Shown piece after piece: positions 34,736-43,956 of a stretch of DNA of 64,000 bases. The position numbers were made by a program, and so were the translations under genes. Each line of letters begins with the position of its first letter. Within the stretch, counting starts at the first letter, position 1. Source of the stretch: Desemzia sp045528445 (GTDB lineage: Bacteria; Bacillota; Bacilli; Lactobacillales; Carnobacteriaceae); assembly GCF_045528445.1 (NCBI RefSeq), contig NZ_JBGQQU010000007.1, positions 31,990-95,989 of the forward strand, written 5' to 3'. Under the pieces are notes generated by a model. It was not told the origin of the DNA. It searched no databases and saw nothing but the letters and a program-made list of their open reading frames with translations.

Positions 34736-34832
34736 TATGTACATACAGCACATGGTGAAGCAAACTTAGTGCTGCTTCCTTCCAGACCTGACACGATTCG
34801 TAAGTCCACCATTGCTATACGGCCTTTCGGCA
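34736..34832 (-). ncRNA. ffs: Signal recognition particle RNA (small form, 4.5S-like)
   Basis: The minus strand carries the universal SRP domain IV core: TGTCAGGTCTGGAAGGAAGC plus the flanking GGTGGACTTACGAATC and GCACTAAGTTTGCTTCACC, which binds Ffh and directs membrane-protein targeting. TATAAT at 34844-34839 is the likely -10, giving a start near 34832. The 3' end is set approximately where the complementary helix ends. Location upstream of dnaX is conserved in Firmicutes. Confidence 0.93.
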
Positions 34833-34838
34833 ATTCCA

Positions 34839-34844
34839 ATTATA
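34839..34844 (-). promoter_or_regulatory. -10 box of the SRP RNA promoter
   Basis: Consensus TATAAT on the minus strand, about 7 nt before the predicted start of the SRP RNA. No clear -35 was found. Confidence 0.55.
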
Positions 34845-34930
34845 CTAAATTTCTCCAAAGATATCCAGTCTTTTTCGAAAACAATTCTTTTTTTGTGTCC
34901 TTTATGACTCAAAAGCCCGTTAGGATATAC

Positions 34931-36601
34931 TTAGTCCATTTTACGGTGCATCATTTTTTGGAACAGTTGATAGTTTTTATTTCCCCCAGATAAATTATAT
35001 ACCGATTCAAACCCCATATTCAGCAAAATATTTTGAGCAGCATTTCCCGTAACTCCTTTATTGCAATACGTTACTGTGGGAATCGCTTTATCCAGCTCGC
35101 CGATTCTGTCACGGAGTTCTGCTAAAGGAATATGCACGGCACCTTTCACCCGCGAAACCTCGTAATCCTTTTTGGAGCGTGTATCGATAATCTGCAAATT
35201 ATCGCCTTTGTTTTGACACGCTACTAAAAATTCCGGCGTCATCAACGGATTGCGATTCAATGCATTATCCAGTCCCATCCCCGTATACAGCACAGGATCT
35301 TTTGTCGTTGCAAACGGAGGCGCATACGCTAAGTCCAAATGGAACAAATCTTCTGCTTTAGCTTTAAACGTGATCGCTGTAGCTAAGACATCGATCCGTT
35401 TATCCACGCCGTTCTTCCCTACAATTTGAGCGCCTAGAACTCTTTTTGAAGCTTTATCCGCTAATGCTTTGATCGTCAATTCTGTGCCGCCCAGGTAGTC
35501 GGCATGATCTGGTTTGATACTGTAAAGGACCTCTACGTCATATCCTTGTCGAGCTGCTTCTTTATCTGTCAAACCCGTTTGGCCAATGTGCAGATCAAAT
35601 ACGCGATAAATGCCGGTACCGAGTATGCCGCGGTGTTCTAATTGACCGCCTGTTATCGCATCTCCGGCAATACGCCCCATTTTATTCGCTGTCGAACCCA
35701 GCGGACGGTAAAGAGGCTGTCCTGTAATAACTGAAAAACTTTCCGCTACATCTCCTACTGCATAGATATCAGGAATAGACGTCTGCATTTTAGGATTCAC
35801 TTTGATTGCCTTGGACTCGCCTAAATCGATTCCGATTTCTTCTGCCAACTCCGTATTGGGACGCACGCCAGCCGCTAAGATAACCAGGTCTGTTTTTAAA
35901 GTCTGTCCTTTTGTGGTCACAAGCTGCTCCACTTTCTCTTCTCCCATAATCTCAGCAACCGTGTCCCCAAGATAAAGTTCTGCTCCATGTTCTGCTAAGT
36001 GTTCTTCCACTCGAAAAGCCATATCCGCATCCAAAGAGGGCATCACTTGATCAGAAAACTCCACTACACTGACCTTTATCCCTAGATTGGTCAACTGTTC
36101 AGTCATCTCCATACCAATAAATCCGGCTCCGATAATGACTGCTTTTTTGACAGAATGGTTCTCCATATAGTCTTTGATATGGCGCGTATTTTCTATTGTG
36201 CGAACTTGAAATGCATTGGAATATGTCCTTTTGTCAAATGGCGACGGAGTATAGGGTCTTGCTCCTGTTGCTAATACGAGTGTGTCGTAATGGTCCAGAA
36301 AAGCTTCGCCCGTTCTCAGATTGCGGACTTGGACCGTTTTATGATCTTTATCAATGCGAACCACATTATGTTCTGTTAATACGTCCACATTATAGCGTGT
36401 CTTGAACCATTGGGTATCACGCGGAGTCAATTTATCCATACTGCCCACTTCTCCTCCAATAGCATAGGGGATTCCGCAAACGGAATATGAGATATCTTTT
36501 CCTTGTTCATAGACAACGATTTCTGCTTCTTCTGTATTTCTTCTGGCTTTAGCCGCTACCGATGTTCCTGCAGCTACCGAGCCGATCACAATGATTCTCA
36601 T
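34931..36601 (-). CDS. CoA-disulfide reductase with C-terminal rhodanese domain
   Basis: A 556-residue fusion. Residues 1-445 form a pyridine-nucleotide-disulfide oxidoreductase (VIGSVAAGTSVAAKARR; the single redox cysteine is Cys42 in SYSVCGIPY; second NAD fold KAVIIGAGFIGMEMTE). Residues about 460-550 form a rhodanese domain with active cysteine in TYCNKGVTGN. The CoADR-rhodanese class reduces CoA disulfide or CoA persulfide/polysulfide with NAD(P)H. Likely thiol and sulfur redox homeostasis in the cytoplasm. Confidence 0.9.
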   Translation of the reverse strand: MRIIVIGSVAAGTSVAAKARRNTEEAEIVVYEQGKDISYSVCGIPYAIGGEVGSMDKLTPRDTQWFKTRYNVDVLTEHNVVRIDKDHKTVQVRNLRTGEAFLDHYDTLVLATGARPYTPSPFDKRTYSNAFQVRTIENTRHIKDYMENHSVKKAVIIGAGFIGMEMTEQLTNLGIKVSVVEFSDQVMPSLDADMAFRVEEHLAEHGAELYLGDTVAEIMGEEKVEQLVTTKGQTLKTDLVILAAGVRPNTELAEEIGIDLGESKAIKVNPKMQTSIPDIYAVGDVAESFSVITGQPLYRPLGSTANKMGRIAGDAITGGQLEHRGILGTGIYRVFDLHIGQTGLTDKEAARQGYDVEVLYSIKPDHADYLGGTELTIKALADKASKRVLGAQIVGKNGVDKRIDVLATAITFKAKAEDLFHLDLAYAPPFATTKDPVLYTGMGLDNALNRNPLMTPEFLVACQNKGDNLQIIDTRSKKDYEVSRVKGAVHIPLAELRDRIGELDKAIPTVTYCNKGVTGNAAQNILLNMGFESVYNLSGGNKNYQLFQKMMHRKMD

Positions 36602-36682
36602 CGCATTTTCCTCCTTAGTTAAGTGACACTGATTTCTTTTAGTGTAACTTACAATTCATAAAATTTGAAGAAACAAATGTAC

Positions 36683-36728
36683 AAAAAAAAGCAACGTGAC
36701 TAGTAGCTAGTTTTACGTTGCTGTTTTT
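36683..36728 (-). terminator. Terminator of the amino-acid ABC genes
   Basis: AGCAACGT and inner ACTAG/CTAGT pair with ACGTTGCT; an eight-T run follows on the minus strand. Confidence 0.9.
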
Positions 36729-36732
36729 TTAC

Positions 36733-37419
36733 TTAATGCGTTTCTACATAAACTGACGTGCGTTTTTCCAAGTACTCCTGCAAGAAGCCAAATAAACTGC
36801 AGACGACCCAATACACAACGGCTACTAAGATGTACATCGTCATGTAATCAAATTCTCGTCCACCAACGATCTTGGCATTTTGAAACATCTCCGGCACTGT
36901 GATCATCGCTGCTAAGGATGTACCTTTGATAATGTCCAGCATCACGTTGCTCAATGGCGGAATCGCAATCCGAGCTGCTTGAGGAATGATGATCTTGCGC
37001 ATAATAAAGGATTTTTTCAATCCAAGAGCATAAGCTGCTTCCCATTGCCCATGATCTACGGAAGACAGCGCTGAACGAATCGTCTCAGCAATATAGGCAG
37101 CAGAATTGATACTGAACCCAATCACAGCCGCTGTCACAGCATCAAATTGAATCCCTATAAAAGGCAATCCGAAGTACAATAAAAAAAGCAGTACCAGAGC
37201 CGGCGTTCCTCTCATAAAAGAAATGTAAAAGCGGGCGATCCATTCCAATGGTTTGATCTTCGATATCCGCATAATAGCCACAAAAAAACCAATGATCGTT
37301 CCAAAAATGGTGCTGACTAGAGCAATTCCAAGAGTGTAAGGCAATCCTTTCAGTATAAAAGGAATACTTTCTAACGCGAGTTGTGGATCAAAAATGTATT
37401 GCCATTGTATTCCAGACAT
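36733..37419 (-). CDS. Polar amino-acid ABC transporter permease
   Basis: 228 residues with about five membrane segments and the EAA loop (HGQWEAAYALGLKKSFIMRK), as in His/Glu/Gln/Arg/cystine permeases of the HisM/TcyL group. Partner of the binding lipoprotein encoded 17 bp upstream. No ATPase gene is adjacent. Confidence 0.9.
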   Translation of the reverse strand: MSGIQWQYIFDPQLALESIPFILKGLPYTLGIALVSTIFGTIIGFFVAIMRISKIKPLEWIARFYISFMRGTPALVLLFLLYFGLPFIGIQFDAVTAAVIGFSINSAAYIAETIRSALSSVDHGQWEAAYALGLKKSFIMRKIIIPQAARIAIPPLSNVMLDIIKGTSLAAMITVPEMFQNAKIVGGREFDYMTMYILVAVVYWVVCSLFGFLQEYLEKRTSVYVETH

Positions 37420-37436
37420 CGTCTTTTTCCAACTCC

Positions 37437-38327
37437 TTAGTAGGCAGAAACATCAATTTCACGGAAATCATAATCTTTTTCAACGGTTACATCTTCCCCA
37501 TTGTAAAATTCTTTCGAAATTTCACTTAGCGTGCCATCTTCATGCATCGCTTCTAACTGAGCATTGATTTGATCCGTTAATTCATCGTTTCCTTTTTTGA
37601 TAGCGTAATTGGTTTCACTTGGATTATAGAAAACATCTTCCAATATTTTTACAGGGATTTCTGGCAACGCTTCTAGTGCCATTGTTTGACCATAGTAGTC
37701 ATTCAACACTGTGTCTGTACGTCCATTTGCTACATCCCACAAGTATTGATCATTGGTTGCATTATCGTAAACTACTAATTCTGCTCCAAAATGTTCAGCT
37801 ACTTTCATGTAAGAAGTTGTCGCTGCACCAGCTGCTTTTTTCCCTTTTAAGTCCTCCAGCGTTTCGATTCCAGAGTTGTCTGTTTCTCTAACGACCATAG
37901 ATCCGAAAGAATATTTATACGGTATAGTATAATTGTATTTATCGGCATTTTCTCCATCACGGTCGATCCCAAGAGCTGCAATATCGATTTGTTCACTGTT
38001 TAATGACGTCAACATTCCGTCTACGCCCATTTCAGTAAACTCTACTTCCAATCCTAAACGATTCGCGATTTCGCGTATAATTTCGACTTCAAAACCGGTT
38101 AGTTCATTTGTATCCCCATCATGATATGAGTTAGGGAAATAGGTTCCTGATGTAGCGACTTTTAACGTGCCATCTTCTTTAATTTCTTCCCAGCCTCTTG
38201 AAACAAGTGCCTCAGCAGCTTCTTCCTCATCATTTTCTTCTCCAGTATCGGCTTGTGACCCACAAGCTGCAACAAAGAACAGTGCACCTGCAAGTAAAGT
38301 CGTTAACCACGTGCTTTTTTTCTTCAA
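37437..38327 (-). CDS. Amino-acid ABC transporter substrate-binding lipoprotein
   Basis: 296 residues. Lipobox FVAAC (Cys22), acidic linker, then a family-3 binding domain (TLKVATSGTYFPNSYHD, LTGFEVEIIREIANRLG, FTEMGVDGMLTSLNSEQID). The family binds polar amino acids or cystine. Upstream of its permease in the same transcript. Confidence 0.9.
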   Translation of the reverse strand: MKKKSTWLTTLLAGALFFVAACGSQADTGEENDEEEAAEALVSRGWEEIKEDGTLKVATSGTYFPNSYHDGDTNELTGFEVEIIREIANRLGLEVEFTEMGVDGMLTSLNSEQIDIAALGIDRDGENADKYNYTIPYKYSFGSMVVRETDNSGIETLEDLKGKKAAGAATTSYMKVAEHFGAELVVYDNATNDQYLWDVANGRTDTVLNDYYGQTMALEALPEIPVKILEDVFYNPSETNYAIKKGNDELTDQINAQLEAMHEDGTLSEISKEFYNGEDVTVEKDYDFREIDVSAY

Positions 38328-38669
38328 CTTAAAAACCTCTTTTCTTTTTAATCACCTTACAAATAGTAACAGTGTGATTATCTGTCGTCAAACCATCATG
38401 AGAAAAAGCTCGACTTCAAGCACAAAATTGTATTCTTTTTTAGTGAAAGGCTTTAAAATAGCCTACTTTAAAGGAATAATCATAAACAATATTGTTTATA
38501 TTCCTCCAAAAAACAGCTGATAGAAACTGTATTATTCATCTGTTTAACTTAGTTTAATATCTGCTTTTTGTGCAAAAAACTACAATCTCCTCTGTTTTTC
38601 TTAAGCGTTTTCGGTTATTCTTATTAAAAATAGATTGTTATCTGATGCTATTCAAAAAGGAGCAGAACT
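38328..38669. other. Divergent intergenic region with an 18-bp perfect palindrome
   Basis: ATAAACAATATTGTTTAT at 38482-38499 is a perfect palindrome inside a longer imperfect one (outer GGAAT/ATTCC). It lies between the amino-acid ABC genes and the ABC exporter, so it is a possible operator for either; no regulator is known. No gene is seen here. Confidence 0.4.
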
Positions 38670-39455
38670 ATGGAACCCATCATCGAAATGAAGCAAGTTA
38701 AAAAGGCCTTTGGCGAAAAAGAAGTGTTAACAGGTATCGATTTTAAAGTTTACCCTGGACAAATCATTGGCTACATTGGACCAAACGGAGCTGGGAAAAG
38801 CACCACAGTTAAAATCATTATGGGGTTATTGTCTCAAGATAGCGGTGAAATACATATTTTTGGCGAGAAGTTGCAAAACAATCAAGAGGACTATAAAAAG
38901 CGCATCGGTTATGTGCCAGAGAATGCAGATCTCTACGAAACGCTAACTGCTGCAGAGTACTTGGTCTTTATGGGGCAGCTGTATGGAGTGGAAGAGAAAG
39001 TCGTCCTTCATAAAGCTTATCAAATGATGACGGCTCTAGGCATCGAATCTTCTTTTCATGCACGTCTGGAAACTTTTTCCAAAGGGATGCGTCAGAAAGT
39101 ATTGATCATCTCCAGCCTGCTGCATGATCCTGATTTACTATTCTGGGATGAGCCGTTAAATGGCTTGGACGCAAACAGTGTTTTAGTCATCAAAGAAATT
39201 TTAGTACGTTTGAAAGAACAAGGAAAAACGATTTTTTACTCTTCACACATTATGGATACTGTTGAAAAGTTAAGCGACCGGATCCTCATTTTGAATAACG
39301 GGCAAGTTGTGGCAGACGGTAGTTTTAAAGAAATTTCTCAAGAAGCAGATAGTACTCTGGAACATTTATTCAATCAACTGACCGGCTTTAATGAGCAAGG
39401 AGAATTAGCCGCCGCCTTTCTGGATGCCATGAAAGGAGAATCGGTCTATGAATGA
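38670..39455 (+). CDS. ABC transporter ATP-binding protein
   Basis: 261 residues: Walker A GPNGAGKST, Q-loop, signature TFSKGMRQKV, Walker B LLFWDEPLNGLD, H-loop YSSHIMDTVE. This ABC-2-type exporter ATPase (CcmA/YxlF-like) overlaps the next gene by 8 nt, so the two subunits are made together. AAAAGGAG precedes the ATG. The substrate is unknown. Confidence 0.9.
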   Translation: MEPIIEMKQVKKAFGEKEVLTGIDFKVYPGQIIGYIGPNGAGKSTTVKIIMGLLSQDSGEIHIFGEKLQNNQEDYKKRIGYVPENADLYETLTAAEYLVFMGQLYGVEEKVVLHKAYQMMTALGIESSFHARLETFSKGMRQKVLIISSLLHDPDLLFWDEPLNGLDANSVLVIKEILVRLKEQGKTIFYSSHIMDTVEKLSDRILILNNGQVVADGSFKEISQEADSTLEHLFNQLTGFNEQGELAAAFLDAMKGESVYE

Positions 39456-41121
39456 TTTTTTCAATAATCAGGAATCGTTGGAAACAAATCTCTCACCCAA
39501 ACAGGATTCAGTCATCTTGAAAATAATGGATTTTTTTAAAGTGATTTACCTCAAAAATGATATTGATTACGCAACATTACGTTTGATCATTGAGAACAAA
39601 TTGATTATGGACGGACGTCAACCTAATTTATTAGGCCAAGATCAACCGGCTAAAAAAGAAGGCAACTCTTTTTTTCGGTCATTGGGAGCTTATCTGCTAA
39701 TCAGTTGTTTTACAGTGATTTTCTTATTTATAGGAGATTCTTGGATCTGGCAATACACTATTTATTTCAGCTATTTGTTTATCATGTTATTGTCCAACTT
39801 GATCGCCAGTTTTTCTGCCATTTTATTGGACACCAGAGACTATGAATTGCTGGGCACGAAACCTATTTCCAAGAAAACATTAAATGCCGTCAAAACTACG
39901 CATGTGTTCATTTATTTGCTTTCCTTTACACTGGTTTTAGGTGGTCCGGTGGTGATCGTTACTTACTTCGTGAATGGAATCGTCCCTGGACTTTTAGTGA
40001 CTATTCTGACGATCGTTTTTTGTTTTTGGACACTATTGTTCACTCTAGGGATTTATTCTTTTGTCTTAAAGAAATTTGATGGGGAAAAATTAAAAAATAT
40101 CATCTCTTATACTCAAATCGGTTTGTCTATTTTTATGGTGGTCGGCTACCAATTATTAGGCAGAGTATTTGATTTTGTAGATGTTTTTATTGTCTATATA
40201 CCTCATTTATGGCATGTCTTTTTGTTCCCCATCTGGTTTGCGGCTCCTTTAGGAATGCTGCAAGAAGGTGTCACGATTTATTACGCCCTTTATGTAATTT
40301 TGATGATAGTATTGTCTATTGTACTGGCCGTTTTTTACCAAAAAAATGCTGAAAAAATGGAAGAGAGCTTAATGCAGCTGGCTGCCTCTAATAAACAAAG
40401 TCCAGAAAAAACCAGTCGCTGGCTGACCATATCGAAGAAGTTGATTTGCCAGCATACAGAAGAGATGCCTTACTATCACTTTACATGGAAAACGATTCAA
40501 AATGAAAGAGAGTTCAAAACAAGAATATATCCTTCTTTGTTGACTTCCTTCCTTTTGCCAGTCATTTTGATTTTCACTTCGTTTTCTGATGGCTTTAATT
40601 TGGCTGAATTGAGAGAAACGAATCTAGCTTACTACCTTTATTTCACACTTTTATTGGTGCCGGAGATAGTCGCTTCTATGAAATATTCGACTTATTACAA
40701 AGGAGCTTGGGCCTTTCAACTAAGTCCCAAATCGCATAAACCCTATTTTGTGATCGCAGCTGGCAAAGCCGTTTGGATCCGTATTTTATGCCCGCTCTTT
40801 TTAGCAGCTGGGACTATTCTATTATTTCTATTTGGTTGGGACGCTCTGTCCGTCACTTTGAATGCTTTTCTGGCATTGACATGCAGTTTCTTCGTTTATT
40901 TGATAGCAACTATGAAATACTACCCATTCTCACAAGAAAGAAACGCGGCGAACAGTTCTGAAGGCTGTATGACCAGTATCTTATTTGTCATCATGGCCGG
41001 AGTCATTGGGCTTATCAATTACGCTTTGGACAGCTACATTCCTTACGGCGGCTGGATATTGACCATCATCTTACTGCTTCTTACTATGAAATTATTATTC
41101 TTTTCATTTAAACACGATTAG
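39448..41121 (+). CDS. Large membrane protein, probable ABC exporter permease
   Basis: 557 residues with about ten to twelve predicted membrane segments in two blocks (about 75-310 and 365-555) and a charged N-terminus. It overlaps the ATPase gene, so it is probably the permease of that exporter. I do not recognise a specific substrate family. Confidence 0.75.
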   Translation: MNDFFNNQESLETNLSPKQDSVILKIMDFFKVIYLKNDIDYATLRLIIENKLIMDGRQPNLLGQDQPAKKEGNSFFRSLGAYLLISCFTVIFLFIGDSWIWQYTIYFSYLFIMLLSNLIASFSAILLDTRDYELLGTKPISKKTLNAVKTTHVFIYLLSFTLVLGGPVVIVTYFVNGIVPGLLVTILTIVFCFWTLLFTLGIYSFVLKKFDGEKLKNIISYTQIGLSIFMVVGYQLLGRVFDFVDVFIVYIPHLWHVFLFPIWFAAPLGMLQEGVTIYYALYVILMIVLSIVLAVFYQKNAEKMEESLMQLAASNKQSPEKTSRWLTISKKLICQHTEEMPYYHFTWKTIQNEREFKTRIYPSLLTSFLLPVILIFTSFSDGFNLAELRETNLAYYLYFTLLLVPEIVASMKYSTYYKGAWAFQLSPKSHKPYFVIAAGKAVWIRILCPLFLAAGTILLFLFGWDALSVTLNAFLALTCSFFVYLIATMKYYPFSQERNAANSSEGCMTSILFVIMAGVIGLINYALDSYIPYGGWILTIILLLLTMKLLFFSFKHD

Positions 41122-41135
41122 TTTCTCGAATGATT

Positions 41136-41174
41136 AAAGGCGCCAGCGATATACTCGCTAACGCCTTTTTCTTT
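41136..41174 (+). terminator. Terminator of the ABC exporter operon
   Basis: AAAGGCG and AGCGA pair with TCGCT and CGCCTTT, followed by TTCTTTT. Confidence 0.85.
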
Positions 41175-41181
41175 TGCAATG

Positions 41182-41216
41182 CAAACGAGGCTAATACAGT
41201 TTATTAGCCTCGTTTG
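41182..41216. repeat. 15-bp perfect inverted repeat
   Basis: CAAACGAGGCTAATA (41182-41196) and its exact complement (41202-41216) around CAGTT. Neither side has a T-run, so it is not a normal intrinsic terminator. Confidence 0.7.
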
Positions 41217-41349
41217 ATACTCTTCTCTACACCCAAATGGATTTTAAACGTCTTCTCTTCGATATTCTCCCTGTTTCCATTCCAGGTGGACTCGACAGCC
41301 ATTTCCAAGTATTTATCTCACTCCTAACCAAATTTGCCGCTAAAACAAC

Positions 41350-41901
41350 TTAGTTTGAAAAATACTCTTCTTTCAAGATACTGTACATTTTGTCTGTAAC
41401 AGATTCCTCTTTTACAAACCGATTGTTTCGGAGTGTTCCTTCACAAATCATTCCTAATTTTTCCATCACTCTGCCTGAAGCTGGATTGCGTTCATCATGA
41501 ACGGCTAAGATTCGCTGCAATTCTAATTCTTGGAATCCCAGCTGCAGCATTAATTTGGCAGCTTCCGTAGTATACTCTTTTCCCCAGTACCCTTTATTCA
41601 AGGTATAACCCATTTCTGCTTTTTTGTCCTTTTCATCTACACGCAAATCGATGGTCCCAATCATCTTATGAGTGTCTTTCAGCTCAATAGCAAATTTGCC
41701 CAAAGGACTGGCTAAGAAATATTTCGCAATATTTTCTTTCGTGTCTTCCAAACTTTTATGGGTTTCAAAGACGTATTTTGTCGTTTCTGCATCAGATGCA
41801 TACTCATACATATCTTCCGCATCGCTTAGTCGAATGGGTCTCAACCGAATCCGTTCTCCATCAATCTGATTATGTACAGCAAAAATGTATTCTTTATTCA
41901 T
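41350..41901 (-). CDS. GNAT family N-acetyltransferase (RimJ/RimL-like)
   Basis: 183 residues. Typical motifs: ERIRLRPIRLSDAEDMYEY at the N-terminus, MGYTLNKGYWGKEYTTEA for acetyl-CoA binding, and NPASGRVMEKLGM. Probably acetylates an N-terminal or side-chain amine; target unknown. The start at 41901 follows AGGTGG by 8 nt. Followed upstream by a Nudix gene in the same direction. Confidence 0.88.
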   Translation of the reverse strand: MNKEYIFAVHNQIDGERIRLRPIRLSDAEDMYEYASDAETTKYVFETHKSLEDTKENIAKYFLASPLGKFAIELKDTHKMIGTIDLRVDEKDKKAEMGYTLNKGYWGKEYTTEAAKLMLQLGFQELELQRILAVHDERNPASGRVMEKLGMICEGTLRNNRFVKEESVTDKMYSILKEEYFSN

Positions 41902-41926
41902 CACACCAGCCACCTTTTAAAATAGT

Positions 41927-42385
41927 TTACATCACTTGATTGCGTAAGATATTCGTTGCAGTATCGTAATAATAAAAGTGTTCTTGTTTTGCTGAATCTT
42001 TGAAAACCTCTAGTGTAACAGCAAATCCTGGAGAGCAATTTTCTTCTGTTAATTCATTCAAGTCCATCCATTTTAATTTGCCTTCGTCGGTTTCTTCCAG
42101 TAGTTCTCCTTGATAATCAGCTGTTTGGTATAAAAAGACGACATAGCGAAAATCTTCTTCCTCTTCATACCAATCTTTTATACCGCACAGTTTCAAATTG
42201 GATACCTCAAGTCCTGTTTCTTCTTTCACTTCTCTGATGACAGAATCCAGAATAGACTCTTTCGGCTCTAATTTGCCGCCTGGGAAGGTTAGACCTTGCC
42301 AATTTTTTATCCGTTGCTGCACTAAAACCTGGTTGCTCTCGCTATTGGTAATCATACACATATTGGTTAACATCACTTTACTCAC
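41927..42385 (-). CDS. Nudix hydrolase (MutT-like)
   Basis: 152 residues. Complete Nudix box: GGKLEPKESILDSVIREV followed by KEETGLEV fits GX5EX7REUXEEXGU. The N-terminal VLVQQRIKNWQGLTFPGGKL suggests the 8-oxo-dGTPase-like branch. Hydrolyses a nucleoside diphosphate derivative; substrate not predictable. Confidence 0.9.
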   Translation of the reverse strand: MSKVMLTNMCMITNSESNQVLVQQRIKNWQGLTFPGGKLEPKESILDSVIREVKEETGLEVSNLKLCGIKDWYEEEEDFRYVVFLYQTADYQGELLEETDEGKLKWMDLNELTEENCSPGFAVTLEVFKDSAKQEHFYYYDTATNILRNQVM

Positions 42386-42400
42386 TTTTTCCTGCCACCT

Positions 42401-43072
42401 TTAAAAAGACCAAGTTTTACTGAAATGCTCTTCAGCAGTATCCACAAAGTCATCATTTTCGACATCAATCAATTCATCCGTATCTTCTTGGTTCACTACA
42501 ATCCGATCATACATAATGTAAGGCGGATTTCGAAAGCCAATCTCAAAAAACGACTCATTCATCAAGTGAAATGTGGTTCCAATCATTACGGTTTCTTCAG
42601 CGCTCGTATCAAAAATGACATTGGCGCGCTGCTTAAACAACTCATCATCTTGTTCAAAATAGTAAAAGTTCGCATCTTTTCCCACATAAATGATGGGTTC
42701 AGTGACCGTTTCTTCTTGGTACATTTCTAAAGCACGAACACTCTCCGGGTCATGTAATTTGCCAAAATATTGCATCTCATCTTCAGAACGATAGATGTAA
42801 TCACCGAATGTCTTTTGTCTGTCGCGCACTAGAGGTGTTACGTGATCATTCACTTCTAAAAATTCATTGTATCTCAAATGTCCTGCAACGAGCCAGATAC
42901 TCAGTCCTAAAATGAGGACCCCACCTCCTGCTGCAATCTTTTTCTTGTGCCGACTTTTTGAATAACCTAAAATCATGCCGGTCAACATCAGCAACACTAG
43001 AATAACAACTGCCACTGCAACCATTGTAGTATTGTAAAAAGTTTCTGCTGCTAACCAAAATTCAACTGACAC
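42401..43072 (-). CDS. Hypothetical membrane protein
   Basis: 223 residues with two N-terminal membrane helices (about 15-35 and 47-65) and a soluble acidic domain of about 150 residues rich in aromatic and acidic residues. I do not recognise the family. It ends 16 bp before the Nudix gene, so it may share its transcript. Confidence 0.6.
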   Translation of the reverse strand: MSVEFWLAAETFYNTTMVAVAVVILVLLMLTGMILGYSKSRHKKKIAAGGGVLILGLSIWLVAGHLRYNEFLEVNDHVTPLVRDRQKTFGDYIYRSEDEMQYFGKLHDPESVRALEMYQEETVTEPIIYVGKDANFYYFEQDDELFKQRANVIFDTSAEETVMIGTTFHLMNESFFEIGFRNPPYIMYDRIVVNQEDTDELIDVENDDFVDTAEEHFSKTWSF

Positions 43073-43442
43073 TATTTCTCACTCCCTTATATCTATTTCC
43101 TTCCATTTTACCACATAATAAGCACCTTCCCAGTCAAGTTATTGGTATATATGTCTTTCAGATGCAATTTTCCCCGTGAGAAAAATTGCAAGAACCAACT
43201 ACTCTTGTTTACCAACTTGATTCAGTCGTTTAGTTACGTCGTTATTCTCATTTGGATATAAGTGAAATATATTCCGAATGTCATTTCAATACTTCCAAGA
43301 CCTAGTCAGTAAAGTCACTCTTTCTCCGAATCGTAAACCTGAATAAAAAAGAAAATGAATCTTAAAAAATATGTACAAAAAAGCCGAATACCTTTTACTA
43401 GTATAACGGCTTTTCATACTCATATTACCATACTGACTCAAC
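43073..43442. other. Gene-free interval with one hairpin and a terminator
   Basis: A 9-bp hairpin with loop CCCCGTGAG (43163-43190) lacks a T-run. A terminator for the minus-strand gene that follows is visible at 43377-43415 (AAAAGCCG with CGGCTTTTTT). Nothing else is supported. Confidence 0.4.
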
Positions 43443-43877
43443 CTAGATAAATTTATCATAATTATCCAATATATCTTTAGCACCTTTGTAACTATAATAT
43501 TTATCATTTTGCTCAGTTATATCTTCTTCTGTTACTCCCAATTCTACAATCAAATCTAACTGTAACCTTGTAGAATTACTTGTAAAATATTCATAATTAT
43601 CTTTTTCAAATGTAATAACTAATAAAACTAGATCCCCATCTAATGTCTTTAAAGGAAAACAATGCCCCCAAGATTCCGAAAAATATTTCTCGCTTTTTTC
43701 ATTGTATTTAATTCCATAGACCGATAGGCTATTCTCTATTTCTTCTATCGAATACTTACCTTCTGTATATTCATTGATATTGTCTAGCTCTAGACTAAAA
43801 TATGAACCAAATAGTCGACTGATATCTACACTCTCTAAATCAAACCATTTTTTTAACATGTTTTCTATTTTTTGCAT
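43443..43877 (-). CDS. Hypothetical acidic protein
   Basis: About 144 residues, acidic, rich in Asn, Tyr and Ser, no signal or membrane segment. Codon use is more AT-rich than its neighbours, which suggests recent acquisition. The size and composition resemble orphan immunity proteins, but no motif proves it. Start at 43877 follows GGTGA; a GTG at 43889 is possible. Confidence 0.55.
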   Translation of the reverse strand: MQKIENMLKKWFDLESVDISRLFGSYFSLELDNINEYTEGKYSIEEIENSLSVYGIKYNEKSEKYFSESWGHCFPLKTLDGDLVLLVITFEKDNYEYFTSNSTRLQLDLIVELGVTEEDITEQNDKYYSYKGAKDILDNYDKFI

Positions 43878-43956
43878 TATGTCACCCACTTAATTCATAT
43901 ACACTAAACTATTAAAGATTGCTGACAAAAAACAATTTTGGCTTTGTTTAAAAAGA

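Noticed and set aside
38496..38510. Third CCTCCAAA motif (TATTCCTCCAAAA)
   Set aside because: It lacks the TACT...AGTA stem and has no terminator nearby, so it is not counted with the CCUCC small RNAs.
43286..43507. 73-codon minus-strand frame
   Set aside because: It overlaps the 3' end of the gene at 43443-43877 in another frame and crosses its terminator.
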